NCBI GenBank assembly: GCA_903970385.1
Contig: CAJCIN010000051.1
Location: 1-36,783 of the forward strand
Length of the DNA: 36,783 nt
Source of the DNA: Rhodospirillales bacterium
Lineage (GTDB): Bacteria > Vulcanimicrobiota > Vulcanimicrobiia > Vulcanimicrobiales > Vulcanimicrobiaceae
Direction: 5' to 3'
Part shown: positions 7,338 to 15,014 of the stretch, piece after piece
Numbering within the stretch: the first letter of the stretch is position 1
How the letters are laid out: each line of letters opens with the position of its first letter
Position numbers and translations under genes: made by a program
The notes under the pieces: model-generated
Told to the model about the DNA's origin: nothing
Seen by the model: the letters and a program-made list of their open reading frames with translations, nothing else
Database searches by the model: none

Positions 7338-8819
7338 ATGAAGGGCATCGTGAAGACGTTTCCCGGCGTGCGCGCGCTCGACGGCGTGTCGTTCGACGTC
7401 CGCCGCGGCGAAGTGCACGCGCTCGTCGGCGAAAACGGCGCCGGAAAATCGACGTTGATGAAGACGCTCGCCGGCGCGTATCGCGCGGACGGCGGCGCGA
7501 TCGAGGTCGACGGCGCGGACGTGTCGATCGACGGTCCGCGAGCCGCCGAGAAGTTCGGCATCGGCATGATCTACCAGGAATTCAATCTCGTGCCGGATCT
7601 ACGCGTGATCGACAACATCTTGCTCGGCCACGAACCCGCGCGCTCCGGCTTTCTCGATCGTTCGAAGGCGCTCGCGCGCGCGACGGGCATCCTCGCGGAA
7701 CTCGGCATCGCGCTCCCGCTCGAGACGCTCGCACGGCGTCTGCCGGTCGCCCAGCAGCAGATGACCGAGATCGCGAAGGCCCTCGTGCGCGACGCGCGCC
7801 TGATCGTGATGGACGAACCGACGGCGGCACTCACCGACCGCGAGATCGCGGCCCTCTTCGCGCTCATCGCGAAGCTCAAAGCGCGCGGCGTCGCGTTCGT
7901 GTACATCTCGCACCGCCTCGAGGAATTGCCGAAGATCTCCGATCGGATCACGGTGATCCGCGACGGCAAGACGATCGAGACGCGGGCCACGGCCGACATG
8001 CCGCAGGACGAGATGATCCGGCTGATGGTCGGACGATCGTTGTCGGCGCACTTTCCGGATCTGCCGCCGGTACCGCCGGACGCGAGCGAGGTCCTCACGG
8101 TGAGCGGCCTCTCGTGCGCGAGCGGCGTGCCCATCGAGGACGTGAGTTTCGCCGTCCGCGCGGGCGAGATCGTCGGGCTCGCCGGACTCGTCGGTGCGGG
8201 GCGGACCGAGATCGTTCGCGCGATCGCCGGCGCCGACGTCGCGCGCGAAGGAACGATCGACGTCGACGGCCGCCGCGTCGCCGTGCGTTCTCCGCACGAT
8301 GCGATCGCGGCCGGCATCGCGCTCATCACGGAAGACCGGAAGGCGCAGGGGCTCGTGCTCGGTATGGGCGTTCGCGAGAATACGACGCTCGCGCACCTCG
8401 ATCGCTTCGAGCGCGGCGGCTTCGTCGATCGCGCGGGCGAGACGGCGACGACGAATCGCGAGATCGCGGAGCTGCGCGTGCGCACGCCGAACGCCGAGCA
8501 ACTCGTGCGCAATCTCTCCGGCGGTAACCAGCAGAAGGTCGTGCTCGCGAAGTGGCTGATCGGTGATGCCCGCGTCTATCTCTTCGACGAACCGACGCGT
8601 GGGATCGACGTCGGTGCGAAGGCCGAGATCTACGCGTTGATGGTCGCGCTGCTCGCCCGCGGCGCCGCGATCGTGATGGTCTCGAGCGAGCTTCCCGAGG
8701 TGCTCGGCATGTCGCATCGCGTGCTCGTGGTGCGCGGCGGTCGCGTGCGCGCGGAGTTCGCGCGTGCCGACGCGACGCCCGACAAGGTGATCGCCGTGGC
8801 CGCCGGGGTCGCGGCGTGA
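7338..8819 (+). CDS. Sugar ABC transporter ATP-binding protein (RbsA-type, two ATPase domains)
   Basis: Duplicated ATPase of 493 residues that powers the importer from the cytoplasmic face. First domain: Walker A GENGAGKST at residues 31-39, signature-like LPVAQQQMTEIAKAL, Walker B LIVMDEPTAAL. Second domain: the degenerate GLVGAGRTE in place of Walker A, as is normal in RbsA proteins, then LSGGNQQKV and YLFDEPTRGIDVGAK. The ATG at 7338 makes the N-terminus a few residues shorter than in many relatives (the segment PFLR precedes it in frame), and there is no good SD within 12 nt, so the true start is uncertain. The stop overlaps the permease start by one base (TGATG). Confidence 0.93.
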   Translation: MKGIVKTFPGVRALDGVSFDVRRGEVHALVGENGAGKSTLMKTLAGAYRADGGAIEVDGADVSIDGPRAAEKFGIGMIYQEFNLVPDLRVIDNILLGHEPARSGFLDRSKALARATGILAELGIALPLETLARRLPVAQQQMTEIAKALVRDARLIVMDEPTAALTDREIAALFALIAKLKARGVAFVYISHRLEELPKISDRITVIRDGKTIETRATADMPQDEMIRLMVGRSLSAHFPDLPPVPPDASEVLTVSGLSCASGVPIEDVSFAVRAGEIVGLAGLVGAGRTEIVRAIAGADVAREGTIDVDGRRVAVRSPHDAIAAGIALITEDRKAQGLVLGMGVRENTTLAHLDRFERGGFVDRAGETATTNREIAELRVRTPNAEQLVRNLSGGNQQKVVLAKWLIGDARVYLFDEPTRGIDVGAKAEIYALMVALLARGAAIVMVSSELPEVLGMSHRVLVVRGGRVRAEFARADATPDKVIAVAAGVAA

Positions 8820-9871
8820 TGCGACCCGGCGACGAACGTTTGCAAGCCGATCTCGCCGCGAGCGCCGACGCAGCGCGCGCCGCGCAGAATCGCAGCCGCC
8901 TCGTTCGCACGGGCGGCGGGATCGTCGCGTTGCTCGTCGTCGTCTTCGCGATCAACGCGTTCTCGAACGGCTCGTTCCTCACGGCCGGAAATCTCACGAA
9001 CGTTCTGCGGCAGATCACGTACAACGCGATCCTCGCGATCGGGCAGACGTTCGTCATCATCACGGCCGGCATCGACCTCTCCGTCGGATCGCTCATCGAG
9101 CTCACGGGCGTCGTCATGGCGTCGTTCGCGAACGCCATGCATTTCGACGGCCCGTTGCTCGTCGTCGCGACGCTGCTCGTCGGCGTGGGCGTCGGTTGCC
9201 TCGCCGGCCTCATCAACGCCATCCCCGTCGTCACGCTCAACTTGCCGCCGTTCATCACGACGCTCGCGATGATGTTGATGGCGCGCGGCCTCGCGTTCAA
9301 GATCGCGCACGGTCAACCGGTGCCGTTGCAATCCGGCGCGTTCACCTCGACGGGGACGGGCTTCGTGCTGAGCGGCTTCCGCGCGGCGACGGGCTTCCCG
9401 GGCATTCCGATACCCGTCGTTTGGCTCGCCGTGATGGTGATCGCGTTCGCCGTGTTGCTCACGCGCACGCGCTTCGGACGGTACGTCTTCGCGATCGGCG
9501 GCAACGAAGAGGCCGCGCGACTCGCCGGCATCGACGTCAAGTTCGTGAAGGCGATGGTCTACGTGATCTCCGGCGGCTGTGCCGCGATCGCGTCGCTGCT
9601 GCTGATGGCGAAGTTCTCGTCCGGCTCGCCGAACACGGGCATCGGCAACGAGCTGCAATCGATCGCGGCGGTCGTCGTCGGCGGGACGAGTCTCGCGGGC
9701 GGCCGCGGCAGCGTCGTCACGACGTTCTTCGGCGCGCTGTTGATCGGCTTGCTCAACAACGTGATGAATCTGCTCAACATCGAATCGTACACGCAGGACA
9801 TCGTGCTCGGCGCTGTCATCCTGATCGCCGTCGTCGTCGACGAGCTGCGAAAGCGCTACCTCGCGCGGTAG
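8819..9871 (+). CDS. Sugar ABC transporter permease (RbsC-type)
   Basis: Integral membrane protein of 350 residues with roughly ten hydrophobic segments, forming the translocation channel as a homodimer. Family signatures: QTFVIITAGIDLSVGSLIEL in the first third, LPPFITTLAMMLMARG in the middle, and the EAA-like cytoplasmic loop around RYVFAIGGNEEAARLAGIDV, then GGTSLAGGRGSVVTTF. The N-terminal ~35 residues are hydrophilic and Ala/Arg-rich. The ATG at 8819 overlaps the ATPase stop; GTG at 8816 is an in-frame alternative. This completes a lipoprotein-ATPase-permease importer. Confidence 0.93.
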   Translation: MRPGDERLQADLAASADAARAAQNRSRLVRTGGGIVALLVVVFAINAFSNGSFLTAGNLTNVLRQITYNAILAIGQTFVIITAGIDLSVGSLIELTGVVMASFANAMHFDGPLLVVATLLVGVGVGCLAGLINAIPVVTLNLPPFITTLAMMLMARGLAFKIAHGQPVPLQSGAFTSTGTGFVLSGFRAATGFPGIPIPVVWLAVMVIAFAVLLTRTRFGRYVFAIGGNEEAARLAGIDVKFVKAMVYVISGGCAAIASLLLMAKFSSGSPNTGIGNELQSIAAVVVGGTSLAGGRGSVVTTFFGALLIGLLNNVMNLLNIESYTQDIVLGAVILIAVVVDELRKRYLAR

Positions 9872-9982
9872 GCGCGTCCGGAACAATTCTAAGGCGCCGT
9901 TAAGGTTCGCATGAGTCCGCCGACAACGTCCGCGGTCGCGATCTCGTTCTCGGAGTAGATCCCTCTCCGCGAAAGAACGCCC
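9872..9982 (+). promoter_or_regulatory. Gap with an 11-bp-phased direct repeat upstream of the FAD oxidoreductase
   Basis: TAAGG occurs at 9890-9894 and again at 9901-9905, exactly 11 bp apart, in the wider context TTCTAAGG and CGTTAAGG. Direct repeats at one helical turn are the usual binding arrangement of OmpR/PhoB-family response regulators. No clear -10/-35 pair follows. The role is inferred from spacing only. Confidence 0.35.
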
Positions 9983-11419
9983 GTGACCTCGATCCGCATC
10001 CGCTTCGCCGCCGGTCTGACGGCGGCGCTGTTCGCCACGCTCCCGCTCGCCGGCTTCGCGCAGCGTGAAGACACGCGTCCGGACGTGCTCGTCGTCGGCG
10101 GGACGGCCGCGGGCGTGACGGCTGCGGTCGCCGCGGCGCGGCGCGGCGAGACCGTGACGCTCGTGAGCGACGACGACGAACTCGGCGGCATCCTGACGGG
10201 CGCGATGATGGACCAGTGGGACCTCAACCTCGCGCCGGACGGACGGTCCGTCGAGGGCGGCATCTTCGACGAGATCTACGATCGCCTCGGCGATGCGTTC
10301 ACGCCGGGTGCGGCGGCGCGCCTCTTCGCGCGGATGGTCGCCGCGCAGCCGCGCATCGACGTCGTGTACGACGAGCGGCCCGTCGCCGTGTCCACGGTGC
10401 CGCTCGCGAGCGGCGATGCGATCGACGACGTGACGTTTCGCGACGCGCGAACGGGCGATCTGACGCACCTCGCGGCGCCGTACGTCGTGGATGCGACCGA
10501 CGACGCCGACCTTGCGGCGCTCGCGGGCGCGCGTTACGACGTCGGACGCCAGGACAGCGGCATCGACGACCGCACCCAAGCGGTCACGCTCATGTTCACC
10601 GTCAAGGGCGTCGATTGGCCGGCGCTCGCGGACGCCTACGAGCCGGTGCTCGACGGGGCGGGCGGCGTGCTCGACCGTCGCGCGTGGGGCTATTCGAAGA
10701 CCGTGGCGGCGTACGATGCGCTCTCGCCGGATGTCCTCGTACGCGATCTCAATCTCGGACTGATGCCGGACGGCGAGGTCACGGTCAATGCGATCGACGT
10801 CGTCGGCATCGACGGTCTGCGCGCGGCCGATCTCTCGCGCGCGCGGCGTCTTTCGGAGCGCGAAGCGCCGCATCTCGTCGACTATCTGCGGGAGCGCGTG
10901 GCCGGTTTCGAACGCGCGAGCGTCGCGCGTTTCGCGAGCGACGTCTACGTGCGCGAGACGCGTCACGTCGCCGGTCTCGAGCGACTCGACACCGCGGACG
11001 TCTGGCTCGGCAAGATTCCCGCCGACACGATCGGCCTCTCGTCGTATCCGATCGACCTGCATCCCGTCGATGCGACGAACGGCGACGCGTACGCGCCGAT
11101 CCGGCACGTCTACGGCATCCCGTTCGGCGCCCTCGTGCCACGCGGCATCACGAACCTCGTGCTCGCCGGTCCGTCGATCTCGGCGTCGCACCTCGCATCG
11201 GGAAGCGCGCGCGTGATTCCCACGACGATCGAGGAGGGCGAAGCCGCGGGCGTGGCGTGCGCCGTCGCGGATCGCGCCGGCATCGATCTCGCCTCGCTCG
11301 CTCGCGACGCGAGCCGCATCGCGCTCCTCCGTCGCGAGCTCGCGCAGGAAGGCGCGCTCGTCGGAACGCCGGACGGCGAGACCCGGCTCAGACCGTCGGT
11401 GCTTGCGTCGCGGGCTTGA
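9983..11419 (+). CDS. Exported FAD-dependent oxidoreductase (FAD_oxidored family)
   Basis: Flavoprotein of 478 residues. The N-terminus is a Sec-like signal peptide (MTSIRIR, hydrophobic core, cleavage near GFA-Q at 26/27). Directly after it comes the Rossmann motif VVGGTAAGVTAAVAAARRG (about 37-55) for FAD binding. Further family features are the ILTGAMMDQWDL segment, YVVDATDDADLAALAGA (normally ATGDGD, here with Asp replacing Gly) and the C-terminal GPSISASHLASGSARVIPT. It starts with GTG at 9983. The family includes enzymes of unknown substrate often linked to carbohydrate or sterol use. Its position after the sugar importer suggests, without proving, oxidation of a related ligand. Export of a flavin enzyme without a twin-arginine signal is notable. 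The 3' end overlaps the convergent Usp gene by 32 nt. Confidence 0.82.
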   Translation: MTSIRIRFAAGLTAALFATLPLAGFAQREDTRPDVLVVGGTAAGVTAAVAAARRGETVTLVSDDDELGGILTGAMMDQWDLNLAPDGRSVEGGIFDEIYDRLGDAFTPGAAARLFARMVAAQPRIDVVYDERPVAVSTVPLASGDAIDDVTFRDARTGDLTHLAAPYVVDATDDADLAALAGARYDVGRQDSGIDDRTQAVTLMFTVKGVDWPALADAYEPVLDGAGGVLDRRAWGYSKTVAAYDALSPDVLVRDLNLGLMPDGEVTVNAIDVVGIDGLRAADLSRARRLSEREAPHLVDYLRERVAGFERASVARFASDVYVRETRHVAGLERLDTADVWLGKIPADTIGLSSYPIDLHPVDATNGDAYAPIRHVYGIPFGALVPRGITNLVLAGPSISASHLASGSARVIPTTIEEGEAAGVACAVADRAGIDLASLARDASRIALLRRELAQEGALVGTPDGETRLRPSVLASRA

Positions 11420-12047
11420 CGTCCGCTCGGCCCGTGACTTGCGGCGGCGTGAGGATCTTGCCTTTGTTGCCCTGCACGCCGATCAGCACGTCGCAGGTCG
11501 CCTTCGCGGCGATCACTTCGATCGCGGCGCCGATCGGCGCGCCCGTGTACTTGCCTTCGCGATAGGCGCCGACGACGATGAGGTGCGCGTCCTTGCGCTT
11601 CGCGATCTCGAGCACGCCCTTCGCGACGTGACGCGAGAGCACGATCTCCGTCTCGATCTCGACGTTGTTCTTGCGTGCGATCGATTCGGCGATCTGCAGC
11701 ACGCCGAGCGCGTCGCGGCGCTCGCGTTCCATCTCCGCGTCGAGCGGCAGCGTATGCGGCACCTCGATGATGTATGCGGCGAGCAGTTGCGCGCGTTCGC
11801 GCCGCGCGACGCGGACGGCGAGCGACATCATGTGTTCGGAATGGATCTCTTGCGAGAAGACGATGATGACGCTGCCGATGATCTCGTCGACCTCGCGTTC
11901 CGTCGCGCGCGCCGCGCGCTCCGCCGTCGTCGTCGGCGGATGCAACATCCAGTAGAGCGTCGCGGTGATCGCGACGAGGACGGCGCACGCGAGCAGGATG
12001 CCGATCGGGTTCGGCAGCGCGTGCGCCACGTGGATCGCGGGCGTCAC
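11388..12047 (-). CDS. Universal stress protein domain with N-terminal membrane anchor
   Basis: The 219-residue protein has one transmembrane helix near residues 13-36 (NPIGILLACAVLVAITATLY), a charged linker, and a Usp domain from about residue 55 (GSVIIVFSQEIHSEHMMSLA) to residue 195. The nucleotide loop reads VVGAYREGKYTGAPIGAA where UspA/UspFG-type ATP binders have G-x2-G-x9-G-[ST]; the second Gly and the final Ser/Thr are absent, so ATP binding is doubtful. GTG at 12047 overlaps the stop of the upstream 71-residue protein (GTGA), and that protein overlaps the APC permease stop in the same way. The three are therefore one coupled operon, and the Usp domain may sense or regulate the transporter, as Usp domains do in other transporters. 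This functional link is inference. Confidence 0.82.
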   Translation of the reverse strand: MTPAIHVAHALPNPIGILLACAVLVAITATLYWMLHPPTTTAERAARATEREVDEIIGSVIIVFSQEIHSEHMMSLAVRVARRERAQLLAAYIIEVPHTLPLDAEMERERRDALGVLQIAESIARKNNVEIETEIVLSRHVAKGVLEIAKRKDAHLIVVGAYREGKYTGAPIGAAIEVIAAKATCDVLIGVQGNKGKILTPPQVTGRADVKPATQAPTV

Positions 12048-12259
12048 GGGCGAGCCCGCCGCGCGGCCGCGTAATCGCGGAAGCGAAAGCCGCCGAGTAA
12101 GATCATCGCGAGGCCGAGCACGCACGCGGGGATCGCCTGGCCGGAGAGGCCGGCGGCGGCGAACGTGCGCACGATGACGGCGATTCCGAGGACGACGAAC
12201 AGGGCGCCCGTGACGAGCCGCGCCCGCGCGTAGCCCTCGCTGCGTACGAGCCGCTTCAC
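12044..12259 (-). CDS. Small two-helix membrane protein of unknown function
   Basis: Seventy-one residues starting at the GTG at 12259. After a basic start (MKRLVRSEGYARAR) it has two hydrophobic helices, about residues 16-33 and 40-56, separated by a short Gly-containing turn, and it ends in a strongly basic tail (FRDYAAARRARP). The start overlaps the stop of the APC permease and its stop overlaps the start of the Usp protein, both by 4 nt. I do not recognise the family. The coupling suggests an accessory subunit of the permease or an anchor for the Usp protein. Confidence 0.7.
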   Translation of the reverse strand: MKRLVRSEGYARARLVTGALFVVLGIAVIVRTFAAAGLSGQAIPACVLGLAMILLGGFRFRDYAAARRARP

Positions 12260-13965
12260 CGCAGGGTCTCCGCGGTCGCGGACACGCGGCGCGCGTCCAT
12301 GTCCTTGACGTTGACGAGGTACTCGTCCATCATCTCGAGTTCGCCCGCTTCTTGCAGGATGTTGATCTGGGCTTTGCGCCAGTCGTGCGGCTGCGAACGG
12401 AACACCGGTAGCTTTTTCCGGCGCCGGTAGAACAGATAGCCGAGCAGACCGAAGAAGATCCAGAGTGGGCCCGCAACGCGTCCGATCTCGTGCGTGATCA
12501 TCGTGAACACGAGGATCGAGACGATGCCGAAGAATCCGATCACGGCGACGACCGGAAACTCGACGCGATTGCCGCGATACGTGAACGGGATGTTGAACGG
12601 CATCTTGAAACGGCGCGGGCTCTGCGAATCGTTGAGGCGCAGCGCGATGAGCGCGATGAACACGAACGAATAACTCGCCGCGGCTCCGAACGCGTAGAGG
12701 TCGCCGAGGAACGTGATGCCGTCCTCGCCGCGGAAGAGGCGCGAGTAGACGTAGTGCACGGGCGGCGAGAGGCTCGGCAACGCGGCGAAGATCAGCTCGA
12801 TGATCGCGAACCCGCAGAACGTGACGATCGAGACCGCGGGCGTGCGATATTTCTTGTGCACGCGCTGGAAGATGCTCGGCAGCAATTGCGTGCCGCTCAT
12901 CGCGTAGGCGATCCGCGAGCTGCCGAACACGCCGGAGTTGCTCGAGATGAGGAGCAGGATCGCGCCGAGCACCGGTACGTAGTACGCCGCGAGGTGGCCG
13001 TAGTACGGCACGTACGACGCGAGCACCGCGACGGCGGCGCCGTTGTTGTTCTCGTTGCCGAGATACTTCCACAGCGGTTGCGCGTGGCCGTGCGCGTCGG
13101 GCGGAATCGCGTGCCACGGCTGCATGCCGAGCGCGAGGTTCGAATACGCGAGCGCGAAGATCAAGATCGTGAGGATCAGGCTGATCGACGTTCGCGGGAT
13201 GACGGATGCCGGCCGCTGCGTCTCTTGCGCGGCCTGCGAGATCGATTCCAAACCCACGAACGAAATGATCGCGAGCGACACGCCGTTCATCAGGTTGAAC
13301 GGCGTCGGCCACGAGAACGTCATCGTGTGGACGAGCAGCTGCGGCTGGAACGCGAAGAGAAAACCGAAGAAGAGGATCAGCGTCTCGCTCACGACGTCGA
13401 GCCCGCTGACGAACTCGTTGAACGCCGAGCTCTCGCGGACGCCGATGATGTTGAGTAACGCGAGCCCGGCGATCACCGCGAACACGACGATGAAATGCAC
13501 CCACGGATGGTCGACGAAACTGAGGATCGGGACGAGCTTGCTGAGATAATCGATGCAGCTCCACGCGAAGAGCACGATGTCGATCGTGAAGTCGAGCAGC
13601 ACCGCCCAGCCGGCGATGAACCCGAAGATGTCGCCGAGCCCGCGGAACACGAAATACTGGCCGCCGCCCGCGACGGGATACGCCGCGGCGAGCTCCGTGT
13701 ACGCGAGCCCGATACACACGTAGACGATGCCCGCGAAGAGGAACGCGACGTTCGACGCGCCAGCCGCCGCACCGAGCACGAGCCCGAGGCCGACGAAGAT
13801 GTCGGCGCCGACGTCGGAATAGCCCCATGAGAACGAGCCCCACGGCGTTACGGAGCGCCGGAGCGTCGGCTCCTGCGTGGGCTTACGAGTGATGTCGGCT
13901 GTTGCCAAAACGTGCGTTTGCGTCCCCGCCCGGCCGAGTGAAATCCTGCGGCGGCCGCTCCGCAA
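12256..13965 (-). CDS. APC-family amino-acid permease
   Basis: Secondary transporter with twelve or so hydrophobic segments, 569 residues from the TTG at 13965. Helix 1 carries GYSDVGADIFVGLG, which resembles the unwound substrate-binding helix of APC transporters (usually SxGS/AxxGSGI), and later segments include FAGIVYVCIGLAYTELA, YPVAGGGQYFVFRG and FVGLESISQAAQE. The C-terminal ~70 residues are hydrophilic and may be a cytoplasmic regulatory tail. The start is uncertain: the TTG at 13965 directly follows the yraN stop with a GGAG about 12 nt upstream, while TTG at 13908 would also leave all helices intact. It is coupled to the small membrane protein and the Usp protein downstream. Substrate unknown. 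Confidence 0.88.
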   Translation of the reverse strand: MRSGRRRISLGRAGTQTHVLATADITRKPTQEPTLRRSVTPWGSFSWGYSDVGADIFVGLGLVLGAAAGASNVAFLFAGIVYVCIGLAYTELAAAYPVAGGGQYFVFRGLGDIFGFIAGWAVLLDFTIDIVLFAWSCIDYLSKLVPILSFVDHPWVHFIVVFAVIAGLALLNIIGVRESSAFNEFVSGLDVVSETLILFFGFLFAFQPQLLVHTMTFSWPTPFNLMNGVSLAIISFVGLESISQAAQETQRPASVIPRTSISLILTILIFALAYSNLALGMQPWHAIPPDAHGHAQPLWKYLGNENNNGAAVAVLASYVPYYGHLAAYYVPVLGAILLLISSNSGVFGSSRIAYAMSGTQLLPSIFQRVHKKYRTPAVSIVTFCGFAIIELIFAALPSLSPPVHYVYSRLFRGEDGITFLGDLYAFGAAASYSFVFIALIALRLNDSQSPRRFKMPFNIPFTYRGNRVEFPVVAVIGFFGIVSILVFTMITHEIGRVAGPLWIFFGLLGYLFYRRRKKLPVFRSQPHDWRKAQINILQEAGELEMMDEYLVNVKDMDARRVSATAETLR

Positions 13966-14298
13966 TCATGTAAAGGCTCCGCGATGGAGACGGATTGCTC
14001 CACCCTCGATCGTCACGACGTCGAATCGGACTTTCGCCTCGGGTTCGAAATACTGGAGATAATCTTCGGCGACGGCTCGAATGCGACGCCGTTTGCGAGC
14101 GTCGACCGCGCCGAGCGCGCTGCCGTACGTGCGCGTCGCGCGAGCTTTGACCTCCACGAAGACGATCGTGTCGCCGTCGCGCGCGACGATGTCGATCTCG
14201 CCGTCGGGCGTGCGCAGATTTCGACGCTCGATGCGAAAGCCGAGCGTCGCGAGATAGTCGGCGGCGGCCGCTTCTCCGGCGCGACCGGCCGCGCTCAC
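13966..14298 (-). CDS. yraN: YraN / UPF0102 nuclease-like protein
   Basis: Restriction-endonuclease-fold protein of 110 residues. It shows the family core: GRAGEAAAADYLATLGFRI near the start, RRNLRTPDGEIDIVARDGD with the acidic pair of the putative active site, and FVEVKARATRTYGSALGAVD with the E-x-K element. The GTG at 14298 overlaps the stop of rnhB (GTGA), giving the expected length. It sits at the end of the rplS-lepB-rbgA-rnhB-yraN block, the common bacterial order. Function in cells is still loosely defined (DNA processing/uptake is suggested for relatives). Confidence 0.9.
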   Translation of the reverse strand: MSAAGRAGEAAAADYLATLGFRIERRNLRTPDGEIDIVARDGDTIVFVEVKARATRTYGSALGAVDARKRRRIRAVAEDYLQYFEPEAKVRFDVVTIEGGAIRLHRGAFT

Positions 14299-15014
14299 CC
14301 GCGTTCGGCCGCGAACGGCTCGACGTCGAACGGCAAGAGCGCATCGCGAACGCGCCAGAATTGCCGCCGGTGGTGCGCGCACGGCCCGTGCCGTTCGAGC
14401 GCGGCGATGTGCTGCGCCGTCGCATAGCCCTTGTGGTCGGCGAATCCGTACTCCGGATGCAGCCGGTCGAGCTCGACGAGCAACGCGTCGCGATGAACCT
14501 TCGCGACGATCGATGCCGCCGCGACCGTGGCGCACTTCGCATCGCCCTTGATGACGGGCAGCTGTTCGCCGGCATACGAGCGGATGCGGACGGCGTCGGT
14601 CAGCAGAAAATCGGGTGCGGCGGACAACGCGGCGAGGGCCCGCTCCATCGCGAGCACGGACGCCCAGTAGATGTTGAGGCGTTCGATCTCTTCCACCGAC
14701 GCTTCGCCGATCGCCCACGCGACGGCGTGCGATCGGATCTCGAGCGCGAGCGATTCGCGCCGCTCGGCCGTCACTTTCTTGGAATCGTCGAGGCCGCGGA
14801 GCATGAGCGGTCGGTCGGTCACGACGCACGCCGCGACGACGGGACCGGCGAGCGGCCCGCGGCCGACTTCGTCCATGCCGGCGACGAGCCGGAAGCCACG
14901 CTCGCGCGCGTCGGACTCGTAGCGGTGCAACCGGACGAGGCGTCGCCGCTCTCGCTCGCGGGCCAGCCGTTTGCGTCGCGCCGCGGCCTCCGTCTTCGTG
15001 AGCGCTCCGCTCAC
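14295..15014 (-). CDS. rnhB: Ribonuclease HII
   Basis: Cleaves RNA in RNA-DNA hybrids and single ribonucleotides in DNA. The 239-residue protein has a hydrophilic, Arg-rich N-terminal extension of about 40 residues, then GMDEVGRGPLAGPVV with the catalytic Asp48-Glu49, the GLDDSKK loop, LLTDAVRIRSY, and KCATVAAASIVAKVHRD. The DEVGRG and SIVAKV signatures mark type HII rather than HIII. The GTG at 15014 overlaps the rbgA stop, as in the rest of this tightly coupled cluster. Confidence 0.96.
   Translation of the reverse strand: MSGALTKTEAAARRKRLARERERRRLVRLHRYESDARERGFRLVAGMDEVGRGPLAGPVVAACVVTDRPLMLRGLDDSKKVTAERRESLALEIRSHAVAWAIGEASVEEIERLNIYWASVLAMERALAALSAAPDFLLTDAVRIRSYAGEQLPVIKGDAKCATVAAASIVAKVHRDALLVELDRLHPEYGFADHKGYATAQHIAALERHGPCAHHRRQFWRVRDALLPFDVEPFAAERG

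Noticed and set aside
8630-11191. 853-residue minus-strand open frame
   Set aside because: Runs antisense through the permease and FAD oxidoreductase; composition is Arg/Asp/Glu repeat-like and no domain is visible.
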